A stretch of DNA of 35,155 nucleotides from Ignavibacteriota bacterium (lineage in GTDB: Bacteria > Bacteroidota > Ignavibacteria > UBA10030), in assembly GCA_003142575.1 (NCBI GenBank), contig PLMS01000069.1:40703-75857 (forward strand). Reading direction: 5' to 3'. How positions within the stretch are numbered: the stretch's first letter is position 1; the number at the start of each line of letters is the position of its first letter. The position numbers were made by a program, and so were the translations under genes. Positions 7,615 to 15,367 of the stretch are shown piece by piece. Below the pieces are notes generated by a model. It saw only the letters and a list, made by a program, of their open reading frames with translations, searched no databases and was not told where the DNA came from.

Positions 7615-10137
7615 TCAAAATTTCACCTTCTTGTAGAAAACCGTCTTCGTCATTTCCGCTGCGATAATGTATAACAATACAATGATCCCGATGAGCAGAA
7701 GGAATGAAAACGGCAGCGGGCTGAATCCAAAAATCTTAGCAAATGGGGTAAAGGGTACAATCACCGTTATAACAACAATTGACAGAGTTGCCATTAATAA
7801 ATATTTCCCCGGCCGACTCTTGAAGGAAGGTCTTCGACTTCGAATTACGAGCACAATCAATGACGCTGAGACAACAGATTCCAGAAACCAACCGGTTCTG
7901 AATTGAACCTGAGTAGCATGAAGGACGAGCAGAAGTACGCCAAAAGTGAGAAAATCAAACACCGAACTCACAATGCCAAATGTAATCATAAACTTACGGA
8001 TTGCCTTAATGTCCCATCGCCGCGGATAGTCAATCATTTCTTTATCAACACTATCGGTTGCAATAGTCATCTCCGGGAAATCCGTCATGAGATTGGTCAG
8101 TAGAATCTGCTTGGGCAGTAATGGGAGAAACGGCAGAATGAGGGATACTCCAGCCATGCTGAACATGTTTCCGAAATTTGCGCTGGTTGCCATGAACACA
8201 TACTTGAGTGTGTTGGCAAAGGTCGCCCGTCCTTCGCGCACACCCTGCACCAAAACACCCAGGTCCTTTTCGAGTAAGACGATATCCGCTGCATCCTTGG
8301 CAACATCAGCCGCGCCATCGACGGAAATACCGACATCGGCAGCATGAAGCGCCGAGGCATCATTCATACCGTCGCCCATGTACCCTACGACATTTCCAGC
8401 CTTCTTGAGGGCGAGGATGATACGCTCTTTTTGATTAGGTTCAATTTCAGCAAAGACATCCACATCCGACACACGTTTGAGCAATGCGGCATCGCTTAAT
8501 TGACGGAGGTCATGACCCATGAGGATTTTTGTGTCCGACAATCCCATTTGCTGACTGACGTTGGCAGCGACGAGGTGATTGTCGCCCGTAATGATCTTGA
8601 GCGCAACGCCGAGGTTCTTAAGGCTGGTAATCGTCTCGATGATATTGGGTTTGGGCGGATCAAAAAGAACGAGAAATCCTAAAAATGTCATGTTCGATTC
8701 ATGGTCTTTGCTGATGCGCGACTCCGAACCCATATTTCTATATGAAACACCAAGAGTTCGAGAGCCCTTATTACTGAATTCTTCAAAGTGTTTTTGGATT
8801 TGGTCTTTTACAGTCGAGATATCGGCGATATTTCCATTTGCGGTTTCAACTGTTGAGCAGACATCAAGAATGTTTTTCAAAGCTCCTTTGGTTATCATCA
8901 GATGATTATTATCATGTGAAACCAGGATACTCAATCGCTTACGAAGAAAATCATACGGGATTTCGTCTTGCTTCTGGTAACCGGACAAGTCAAACTGGCG
9001 ATGAGTGCGGATAGCTTCATCGATCGGGTTCGTAAATCCTGTTTCATAAAAAGCATTGAGATAAGCGTGAAGAAGGACTTTATCGCTTGGAGCGCCTTCC
9101 ACATTACAAGCGGATTGAACGTGCACGATTCCTTCGGTGAGAGTACCTGTTTTATCCGAGCAGATCACATTCATACTACCAAAGTTTTCAATCGATGCGA
9201 GCCGCTTGACGATGACCTTCTTTTGAGCCATCCGTTTGGCGCCATGGGAAAGGTTGATGCTGATAATCGCTGGTAGGAGTTGCGGTGTTAGTCCAACAGC
9301 GAGTGCGAGCGAGAAGAGAAATGAGTCCAGAACTGGACGCGCCAAATAGACATTGATGGCAAAGATGGCAACCACTAACACCAGCGTGACTTCCATGAGA
9401 AAATAGCCGAATCGCCGGATGCCATGTTCAAAATCCGTTTCCTGAGGCCTGAGTTTTAGCCGCTCGGACACTTTGCCGAACTCGGTTTCTTTGCCGGTGC
9501 GTACAATGAGTGCCGTTGCGCTGCCGCTCACCACATGGGTTCCCATCCAAAGCGCGTTTGTCCGCTGACCCAGCAGTGTCTCTGCCGGCAGCAGTGCCAC
9601 CACCTTTTCCGCCGGAAAAGTTTCACCCGTGAGCATGGCTTCATCTACGAAAAGATCTTTAGATTCTTGAACCAGCCCGTCACCGGGAACAATATCGCCG
9701 GCGTTCAGGATGACGATATCGCCCGGCACAATCTCTTCAACTGGAATTTCTTTGGAGCTTCCATCACGCAGCACCGCCGCTTTAATCTGTACGATGGAAA
9801 GCAATTTCGCGACGGCGTTTGATGCACCGCGCTCCTGCCAAAACCCGAGCAAGCCGCTGATGAGGACGATGGAAAGAATAATAATGGCATCGACCGGATC
9901 ATGGAGAAAAAATGACAACCCCGTTGCAAAGAAAAGGATGAGGATGATCGGACTTTTGAATTGGTTGAGCAGGAGCGACAATACATCCGACCGCTTTGGG
10001 GGCTTGAGGAGATTAGCGCCATAGCGTGCGAGCCGCTGACTGGCTTCATCGTCCGTCAATCCACCCTTAGCCGTTTCAAGTTGTTGGAGCATCTCGGACA
10101 CGGAGACGCTCCAAAAAGCTGAAGGGAGTTGGTTCAT
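7615..10137 (-). CDS. mgtA: Magnesium-translocating P-type ATPase (type IIIB)
   Basis: The 840-residue P-type ATPase imports Mg2+ at the expense of ATP. The N-terminal regulatory stretch (1-50) is followed by paired helices, the actuator domain with TGE at 170-172, and the membrane helix VGLTPQLLP at 281-289, which marks the MgtA/MgtB subgroup. The phosphorylation motif is SDKTGTLTEG with D328. Further on are the hinge motif GDGMNDASALHAADVGIS and C-terminal helices with LLTNLMTDFPEMTIATD and a SSVFDFLTFG segment typical of MgtA. The length is close to the usual 860-900, with a slightly short N-terminus. The gene looks a little more GC-rich than its neighbours, consistent with separate acquisition. 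No Mg2+ riboswitch-like leader is recognised upstream. A GTTAAAC core lies 26 nt before the start. Confidence 0.93.
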   Translation of the reverse strand: MNQLPSAFWSVSVSEMLQQLETAKGGLTDDEASQRLARYGANLLKPPKRSDVLSLLLNQFKSPIILILFFATGLSFFLHDPVDAIIILSIVLISGLLGFWQERGASNAVAKLLSIVQIKAAVLRDGSSKEIPVEEIVPGDIVILNAGDIVPGDGLVQESKDLFVDEAMLTGETFPAEKVVALLPAETLLGQRTNALWMGTHVVSGSATALIVRTGKETEFGKVSERLKLRPQETDFEHGIRRFGYFLMEVTLVLVVAIFAINVYLARPVLDSFLFSLALAVGLTPQLLPAIISINLSHGAKRMAQKKVIVKRLASIENFGSMNVICSDKTGTLTEGIVHVQSACNVEGAPSDKVLLHAYLNAFYETGFTNPIDEAIRTHRQFDLSGYQKQDEIPYDFLRKRLSILVSHDNNHLMITKGALKNILDVCSTVETANGNIADISTVKDQIQKHFEEFSNKGSRTLGVSYRNMGSESRISKDHESNMTFLGFLVLFDPPKPNIIETITSLKNLGVALKIITGDNHLVAANVSQQMGLSDTKILMGHDLRQLSDAALLKRVSDVDVFAEIEPNQKERIILALKKAGNVVGYMGDGMNDASALHAADVGISVDGAADVAKDAADIVLLEKDLGVLVQGVREGRATFANTLKYVFMATSANFGNMFSMAGVSLILPFLPLLPKQILLTNLMTDFPEMTIATDSVDKEMIDYPRRWDIKAIRKFMITFGIVSSVFDFLTFGVLLLVLHATQVQFRTGWFLESVVSASLIVLVIRSRRPSFKSRPGKYLLMATLSIVVITVIVPFTPFAKIFGFSPLPFSFLLLIGIIVLLYIIAAEMTKTVFYKKVKF

Positions 10138-10266
10138 TTTAATATTCCTTTTTTAAAAACGCCGTTTAACGTAGCGCGGTGATATACCATGCGCCTGCAT
10201 CCGAAACCCGCATTGCGTATGAGCCGTTGTGAGCGGCTGGCATTTGTCTCTTGAGATCGTGTCAGT
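10138..10266 (-). repeat. attC-like intergenic element 2 (between DUF2061 and mgtA)
   Basis: On the minus strand a GTTAAAC core (complement of 10164-10170) lies 26 nt before the mgtA start. The segment has a hairpin with arms AGCCG 10222-10226 and CGGCT 10234-10238. The part around GTATGAGCC and TGTGAG is shared imperfectly with 10596-10620. No clear left terminal box is seen, so this is a weaker match to an attC site than element 1. Confidence 0.35.
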
Positions 10267-10527
10267 CTATTGTTCATCAGCCCTCTTATAAATTATTTTA
10301 CCCCACTTTATTTTATCCCAAATTCTCTCGTGAAAAAAATAACCAAGCGTAGTGTAGATATTGCTCACAATCATAAAACCCAATGCTACTTTTATTTGTC
10401 CGGTAAATAGATAAATTGCGGTGAAGTCGAGAATTAAAATAGCCGCTCTATAACTCATGGTCTTTACAATAGACCTGCGAAGTGTTTCTTCTGCATGATG
10501 TGTCGTAGGAAGAAGTTTTTCTATCAT
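10267..10527 (-). CDS. DUF2061 small membrane protein
   Basis: The 86-residue protein has two hydrophobic segments (about 29-42 and 46-64). The start RSIVKTMSYRAAILILDF and the end GYFFHERIWDKIKWG match DUF2061, whose members carry a basic first segment and a terminal HERxWxKIxWG motif. The function of the family is unknown. Single-gene modules of this size are common in gene cassettes. The start ATG at 10525-10527 follows a short intergenic segment after the second ICMT gene. Confidence 0.85.
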   Translation of the reverse strand: MIEKLLPTTHHAEETLRRSIVKTMSYRAAILILDFTAIYLFTGQIKVALGFMIVSNIYTTLGYFFHERIWDKIKWGKIIYKRADEQ

Positions 10528-10628
10528 AGTATCTGTTTATTTATGTTGTGTCGTTCTTCTCGATTGTTCCAGAACATGCTGCGAGTGATGCGCATGGCAT
10601 ATGAGCCTTCGTGAGGCACAGCGTATTC
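10528..10628 (-). repeat. Palindromic intergenic segment between ICMT 2 and DUF2061
   Basis: The segment contains a hairpin (GCCT 10605-10608, AGGC 10614-10617) and the string ATGAGCC...GTGAGGC, related to 10218-10240. No GTTRRRY core was found before the DUF2061 start, so it may be a worn copy of the same element family. Confidence 0.3.
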
Positions 10629-11198
10629 TTAATATATCATTGGTATTAATCTTTTTGTCCGATTTATATAATTCAAATAATTTTCTCCTATCTGCTCAAT
10701 CATAAATCTTTCTTCTATTTTTATTCGGTAAATGTATCCAATAGCAATCGGAATTATCATGAATACAATTGATAACCAATTCGACAATAAAGTCGAAATC
10801 CCGATAAAAATAATTAATTGTCCTAAATATCCTGGATGTCTAATGCTTTTATATAATCCTGTTTCAATTAATTTGTGGTTCTCAATTTTAGCCACTGAAT
10901 ACGTAAAGTATTGTTTGAGAGTCCATATCGACTGTATTCTGATAACGAGTCCTATCACAATCAATACAACTCCAATTGCAAAAAGAGTATCCCAATGATA
11001 AATCCTGCCTATTTTTGTTGACCCTATTGAAAACGACAGAACATATCCAACCGTAATGAGAATATATAATAACCGTAAACTCCCTTTGTCGCCAGAATTT
11101 ATAACATTACTTTTTCTTCGTTGCCTGAAGTTCATAAAAAGCTCAAAGAATCCATATAAGTAAGAAAATCCAATAATTATTATCAATTTCGTATTCAT
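10629..11198 (-). CDS. ICMT-family membrane methyltransferase, second copy
   Basis: This 189-residue membrane protein has the same fold and length as the protein at 6864-7430. The core motifs are LIETGLYKSIRHPGYLGQ (R120-H121-P122) and EERFMIEQIGENYLNY (E162-E163), with the shared tail TKRLIP. Sequence between the motifs has diverged strongly, and its codon use is more AT-rich than the first copy, so the two are old paralogues or separate arrivals rather than a recent duplication. The substrate is unknown. The core ACTTAAC (complement GTTAAGT) at 11224-11230 lies 25 nt before the ATG at 11196-11198. Confidence 0.88.
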   Translation of the reverse strand: MNTKLIIIIGFSYLYGFFELFMNFRQRRKSNVINSGDKGSLRLLYILITVGYVLSFSIGSTKIGRIYHWDTLFAIGVVLIVIGLVIRIQSIWTLKQYFTYSVAKIENHKLIETGLYKSIRHPGYLGQLIIFIGISTLLSNWLSIVFMIIPIAIGYIYRIKIEERFMIEQIGENYLNYINRTKRLIPMIY

Positions 11199-11223
11199 AG
11201 TTGCTCTGCTCTTTTTATATTAA

Positions 11224-11450
11224 ACTTAACGTTTCGTACAGCCGCATGAGAATGATATCCCGCGAAGCTGGACAACTAATAGCGACGCAGACATCTTTCT
11301 ACAAACACAAGCGCACGCTTGATTCTATCTTAAAGTCTCGCAGGATTCCAAAAGCTATGCAGATTATTTCCTGTAAACAACAAGCGTTAGCTTGTGTCTT
11401 TTTTGTTTTAGTACTGATAATTCTGTTAGACATTTTTATGCGTGTTATGT
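11224..11450 (-). repeat. attC-like intergenic element 3 with tandem palindromic units
   Basis: On the minus strand the segment runs from ACATAAC (complement 11444-11450) to GTTAAGT (complement 11224-11230). Inside are two copies of a roughly 47-nt unit starting with GCTGGA at 11267 and GCAGGA at 11340 (period 73). The stretch 11311-11378 matches 16721-16788 at about 59 of 68 bases. The stretch 11404-11450 matches 14511-14558 (TGTTTTAG, ATAATTCTGTTA, CATTTTTATGC). At 227 nt it is longer than a standard attC, perhaps through insertion of the tandem units. Confidence 0.45.
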
Positions 11451-11487
11451 GCCGTTGCCATTCATATATACATTTTGAGCTACGGTA

Positions 11488-13692
11488 TTAGTAATAGTAT
11501 TTCGTCTGCTCAGCCCATATTGTTTTGGCATATTGTTTATGAAGTATTTTGAATGCTTCTTTTGAAAGTTTCGATGTCATTTCATCGTGACAGCCAAACC
11601 GTGATGCTCGAACAGCCAGATGAAGGGCTTCAGGGACACGAGTATCCTGTGGGTGATCATTTGCCCATTTATTTACAATCTTAATTAGAAAATTAGGCCC
11701 TCCTGGGAGAGATGACAATTTTTTTGTTTCATCCATTGCAGTTTGTCTGTCAGCTTTTGTTATGAAAGACGGTGCAGGATTAGTCGATAGATTCCCGTTT
11801 TGGTTGCGAGAACTATTATAGCTATAACAATAAACATCTGCGTCTGATGCTTCGATTGCCAGATCATTGGGGTACCACCAGTTATCACGCAAATCATTTA
11901 TCTTATTCAAAGGTGTTGAACGACTCACTCCGATCTGAATATGTGGTTTAAGGCCTGGAAATTTCAACAAGAAATAAACTGCTGTAAATCGACGAGCATC
12001 TTTGTCACTCTCGGATCGATACTGTTCGAGAAATGGCCTAACTTCAGGATTCAACTCTTCAAAAAGAGGTGTTACCTCCAATGAAACATTTTCATTTTCC
12101 AAAAGAACTGCTCGTACCCATGTTGCCCGGACAAGTGAACTACGAAGGTTCGCCGGCAATGATGGGTCTTTACATGCTGAAGAGAGCCGATATAAAGGGA
12201 CATATCTATTTAAAACTGACGCTATGGGTGAAAAAAGTTCAACACTATCCTTGTAATCGAGTTCATCCCCATCTCCCCAATCGATGCCGTATGGTGTCAG
12301 ATGACAGTACTTAAGGAATTCTTCATAGCTTGACGCCATTCTTGCGCGCTCCGTAAGCAAAAGATTCGTGTTCGATAGGGAATTCGAAATATCACTTCTG
12401 ACCAATAGTGGGTCTACCAGTTTCGTTGCTTCTTCATTTTTCCCGGCACCGATCAGTAAACGGATTTTCCAGTAAATAAGCGTTGGGTATACGGGTTCAT
12501 CTGCGGAGATAGAATCGATGGCTTTGAAAAGATTAGGAAGTTCATGTGAAGTTGGTCTCGCATTGGCAAGTGAAGCCGCAAGCCACGCCGGGGATTGCGT
12601 TGCAAGCCACCGTTTGTATGAATGTTCGAAAGCACTTGATTCATATCGACCCGAAAAACACATCAACCAATCCGGAAAATCAAAACCTGCTATAAATGAA
12701 CTGTCTTGAATTTGTCTGAGAAGCTTACTATAATCACGCCATTCCGTCTGGAACGCTTCTTCAATCGGAGAGGCCATGATCCGACCATCGAGTTCGGAGA
12801 AAAGTTCTTTTGGTTTGGTCCGAAACATGCAGAAATTCAATAAGCGCTGAGAAGCAGAATGGAATTCCTTCATGCTCGCGTCCCTTAGAATTTCTTGCAA
12901 ATGATTTTCTGCTTTCTCGAATATCGAATCCTCTTCTGCTTTTAGCAATGTTGCATTTCGTATAATAGCTCGGGCTACAAGATATCGAGAAAGCTTGTTC
13001 CAGGGAGAAGAAGAGTCCCGGCTGATAGCAGTGAATAATGATTCGGCAACATTAAAATTACATTGATAAAAATGAGCGGCTGCAATTTGATAAGCGCGGT
13101 CTTTTTGGATACTCGTTGGGAGATCAGGATCCGCAGGAGGCGGGATTTCGCGCATAAATACATTCTCTTGTGCTTTAAGCCAGCTGGCAACAGCCGGACT
13201 CTGCACACCGAACTGCATAATGTATTTTTCAAGTGTTTGAGCAGCAACATGAAATGCATCGTCAGTAATATTCAAATAGAATTGATACGTTCGACCGGCA
13301 TCACTCTGAACCTCTGCATCCACCGGATATTGAGGATCGGTGCCTGAGCCTACGACCTTCGCACGAGCTTCAAGCCATCTTTTATATGCATCTGAATCCA
13401 GCCACCAACGTCCCTGTTCATCATTCAGTGAGTTGACGATTTCCTGTTCCTTGTCAGAGAATTCTTTTCCATTAAAGTATCGGTAAGCAATGTAGAGGTA
13501 AATGGACGAATACTCTTTCTGAACAATTCCAAGATTGCCCTGAAAGAATGAATCGATTGGAACGTCCGGTTTTCTATTAAGTACGAAAATTGCTTCAGGA
13601 AAATTCGGCCCACAACTATAGACGTTCACAGGAAAAGAAACAACACTGAGGAGTAAGAATACGATGACCACACAACGTTTAATATTTTTCAT
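11488..13692 (-). CDS. Large exported helical-repeat protein, function unknown
   Basis: The protein is 734 residues from the ATG at 13690-13692. This start is chosen because it overlaps the TGA of the upstream gene (ATGA), giving translational coupling; the longer frame from 13737 lies inside that gene. Residues 1-27 form a signal peptide (KNIKRCVVIVFLLLSVV), followed by SCGPNFPEAIF; the Cys could be a lipidation site. The rest is rich in alternating helices with aromatic and alanine positions (AYQIAAAHFYQCNFNVAESLFTA is TPR-like). I recall CGP-F-P proteins of this kind paired with DUF3142 genes in other bacteria, but cannot confirm that here. No catalytic motif is visible. It probably acts in the periplasm or on the cell surface together with its upstream partner. 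Confidence 0.7.
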   Translation of the reverse strand: MKNIKRCVVIVFLLLSVVSFPVNVYSCGPNFPEAIFVLNRKPDVPIDSFFQGNLGIVQKEYSSIYLYIAYRYFNGKEFSDKEQEIVNSLNDEQGRWWLDSDAYKRWLEARAKVVGSGTDPQYPVDAEVQSDAGRTYQFYLNITDDAFHVAAQTLEKYIMQFGVQSPAVASWLKAQENVFMREIPPPADPDLPTSIQKDRAYQIAAAHFYQCNFNVAESLFTAISRDSSSPWNKLSRYLVARAIIRNATLLKAEEDSIFEKAENHLQEILRDASMKEFHSASQRLLNFCMFRTKPKELFSELDGRIMASPIEEAFQTEWRDYSKLLRQIQDSSFIAGFDFPDWLMCFSGRYESSAFEHSYKRWLATQSPAWLAASLANARPTSHELPNLFKAIDSISADEPVYPTLIYWKIRLLIGAGKNEEATKLVDPLLVRSDISNSLSNTNLLLTERARMASSYEEFLKYCHLTPYGIDWGDGDELDYKDSVELFSPIASVLNRYVPLYRLSSACKDPSLPANLRSSLVRATWVRAVLLENENVSLEVTPLFEELNPEVRPFLEQYRSESDKDARRFTAVYFLLKFPGLKPHIQIGVSRSTPLNKINDLRDNWWYPNDLAIEASDADVYCYSYNSSRNQNGNLSTNPAPSFITKADRQTAMDETKKLSSLPGGPNFLIKIVNKWANDHPQDTRVPEALHLAVRASRFGCHDEMTSKLSKEAFKILHKQYAKTIWAEQTKYYY

Positions 13693-14450
13693 CGGTCGAT
13701 TTTCTCCATAATTGATTGAAATGCCTCGTGTGACCATGGATGCGGATTAAATATGTATACTCTTCGATTGTATGGTATTCGAGGGATTGTTTCGTCGGTG
13801 GAAATTCCGATACTTTGTTGGCACATGGCAATTCTGAAATCTTCGCCGGACTGGAGGCGATGGAGAATTTCGGAACCGTCAGGTCCGAGCCGGAATAACA
13901 TAGGAACTGCGTCATCGATTGGCAGGTCGCTTATCCAGGTATCAAAAATACACCACGATGCCAGTGCTGTAATCGAAAGAGATATTGAATCGGGAAGTCG
14001 ACGATGTAATTCCCACAGTAGATCACGAAAGAATCGCCGTTCTGAAGTCTTAGCATCAAAATCGATCTGGATCGCTCGCATCCCCGGAGTTCGGTCAATT
14101 GCCAATATATTCGTTATAACTTTTTGCCTTTGCTCGGATGAAAAGGATGGTGTCGAGTGGATATTTGTCGTAATCCTTACAACCCCGATGAGTGCCGTAC
14201 CGTGAGGAACACGAAGAGGCTGGAGACGGGAATAGGTCTTTGTTTTGTTGCCTGATAATTCAATCGATTTCGCAAGGAATGCAATTGCGACTTTCTGAGG
14301 ATCAATGAATCTTAAATCTTCCGGTCGTTCCCAAGCCCAAAGAATAATGCTGGGTAATTTTTGAGAACAGTTGTTTGATTGAGATATAACTTGTGTGATA
14401 AACAACAAATCAAAAAGAAGAATGTATCTGAAGATACTCGCACTTTTCAT
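13689..14450 (-). CDS. Exported DUF3142-like protein
   Basis: The protein is 253 residues from the ATG at 14448-14450; a TTG at 14474 would add eight residues but falls inside the preceding repeat. A signal peptide covers about residues 1-24. The stretch IILWAWERPEDLRFIDPQKV, then VGVVRITT-like and IQIDFDAKTSERRFFRDLL segments, resembles DUF3142, a TIM-barrel-like family of unknown function. The 3' end overlaps the start of the next gene by four bases, so the two products are probably made together and may interact. A GTTAGGT core (complement of 14479-14485) lies 28 nt before the start, marking the pair as one module. Confidence 0.65.
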   Translation of the reverse strand: MKSASIFRYILLFDLLFITQVISQSNNCSQKLPSIILWAWERPEDLRFIDPQKVAIAFLAKSIELSGNKTKTYSRLQPLRVPHGTALIGVVRITTNIHSTPSFSSEQRQKVITNILAIDRTPGMRAIQIDFDAKTSERRFFRDLLWELHRRLPDSISLSITALASWCIFDTWISDLPIDDAVPMLFRLGPDGSEILHRLQSGEDFRIAMCQQSIGISTDETIPRIPYNRRVYIFNPHPWSHEAFQSIMEKIDR

Positions 14451-14478
14451 AATTGATATATGCTGAAGTTGCAATTAC

Positions 14479-14558
14479 ACCTAACATCCCACATCGCGGG
14501 ATGTCTTTATTGTTTTAGAACAGATAATTCTGTTAAACATTTTTATGCATTGTTGTAT
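14479..14558 (-). repeat. attC-like intergenic element 4 (after the SagB-like gene)
   Basis: On the minus strand it starts with ATACAAC (complement 14552-14558), 8 nt after the SagB-like gene stop, and ends with GTTAGGT (complement 14479-14485), 28 nt before the DUF3142 start. A hairpin has arms ACATCCC (14484-14490) and GGGATGT (14498-14504). The 80-nt length is within the range of known attC sites. The right half is shared with 11404-11450. Confidence 0.5.
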
Positions 14559-14566
14559 GCAGTGTG

Positions 14567-15208
14567 TCAATCTTTTTTATATGATACAGGATTATTTAAC
14601 ATCAAATGTTGTGAATCCTTGAGCTTAAGTATTTCTCTCAGTTTTTGTAGATTCATCGAAGCCCGGGGTCTTGTGGCAAAGCCAACAGATGCACAAAAAA
14701 GCGAAATATTTTGTGACACGATTCCTGCATCTTCTGCTGCCCAAACTAATTTTAAAGAGTCTTTCCCAGAGACAAATCTGGAAATATCAGATACTAATAA
14801 ACAAATGAGCGGGGCTTTTGCAACATTCTCTTGCTTGTCAGCAATGAAATTCCGATAGTCACCATCGACAATGAGTTCAAGTAAATGTTTTTTCGCTTCA
14901 TAAAGATACATGCCGGACTTCATAGATACATACACATCAATATCCTGGGCGTTTATTGCCGATGGGGCTGTTCGCTTCCCTGTCTCAGGCCGGTTCACTC
15001 CGTTTGAAGCCCACAATAAATCCGACAAATCCTGAAGATTTATTCTTGTCGTATCAAATTCTTTCGCTGATGCTCTTAAAGATAAAGCCTTCATAACAGG
15101 CAATCCTCTGGTTATATCAGGTGGATTTAATACTATTGTCTTTGTGCCTTGAGCAAACAAAGAACTTGCAAAAATAGTAAATCCAATGAGAATGATAATA
15201 TTTTTCAT
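14567..15208 (-). CDS. Exported SagB/ThcOx-type nitroreductase-fold protein
   Basis: The protein has 213 residues with a signal peptide at 1-19 (ending SSLFAQ). The mature part shows the SagB-type nitroreductase pattern: LSLRASAKEFDTTRINLQDLSDLLWASNGVNR (RxS/AxK..F, then L..LLWA..G.NR), TAPSAINAQDIDVYV, and MYLYEAKKHLLE. SagB-like enzymes bind FMN and oxidise azoline rings in peptide maturation, but exported relatives in environmental bacteria have no proven role. The usual end motif of the family is not obvious here. AAAGGAGA lies 5 nt before the ATG at 15206-15208, a strong ribosome-binding site. It forms a single-gene module bounded by repeats. Confidence 0.78.
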   Translation of the reverse strand: MKNIIILIGFTIFASSLFAQGTKTIVLNPPDITRGLPVMKALSLRASAKEFDTTRINLQDLSDLLWASNGVNRPETGKRTAPSAINAQDIDVYVSMKSGMYLYEAKKHLLELIVDGDYRNFIADKQENVAKAPLICLLVSDISRFVSGKDSLKLVWAAEDAGIVSQNISLFCASVGFATRPRASMNLQKLREILKLKDSQHLMLNNPVSYKKD

Positions 15209-15253
15209 TGTTCTCCTTTTATTGTAATTATTAAAATATTAGTTAAGTGTACA

Positions 15254-15343
15254 TTGTGCCTAACGTTTCAGCCAGTGTATCAATGTTATCCTGCAAAGCA
15301 GGATAACTAAAGCTACACAGATATTCTCTTGTAAGCTCAAGCT
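15254..15343 (-). repeat. attC-like element 5, left copy of an 89-90-nt direct repeat
   Basis: This 90-nt copy matches 16641-16729 with one indel and two substitutions. It contains GCCTAAC at 15258-15264 (GTTAGGC on the minus strand, 49 nt before the SagB-like start). It also has a perfect hairpin with 10-bp arms, GTTATCCTGC 15285-15294 and GCAGGATAAC 15298-15307, and an AAA loop. The two copies bracket the DUF2264 gene. Confidence 0.6.
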
Positions 15344-15367
15344 CGCGACCTATTTTCTTTCCATTGA

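Noticed and set aside
10138-10266. Mg2+ riboswitch upstream of mgtA
   Set aside because: The segment is made of palindromes shared with other intergenic regions and shows no M-box features I can recognise.
11488-13737. Longer start (13737) for the large exported protein
   Set aside because: The extra 15 residues lie within the upstream gene; the ATG at 13692 gives a signal peptide and an ATGA overlap.
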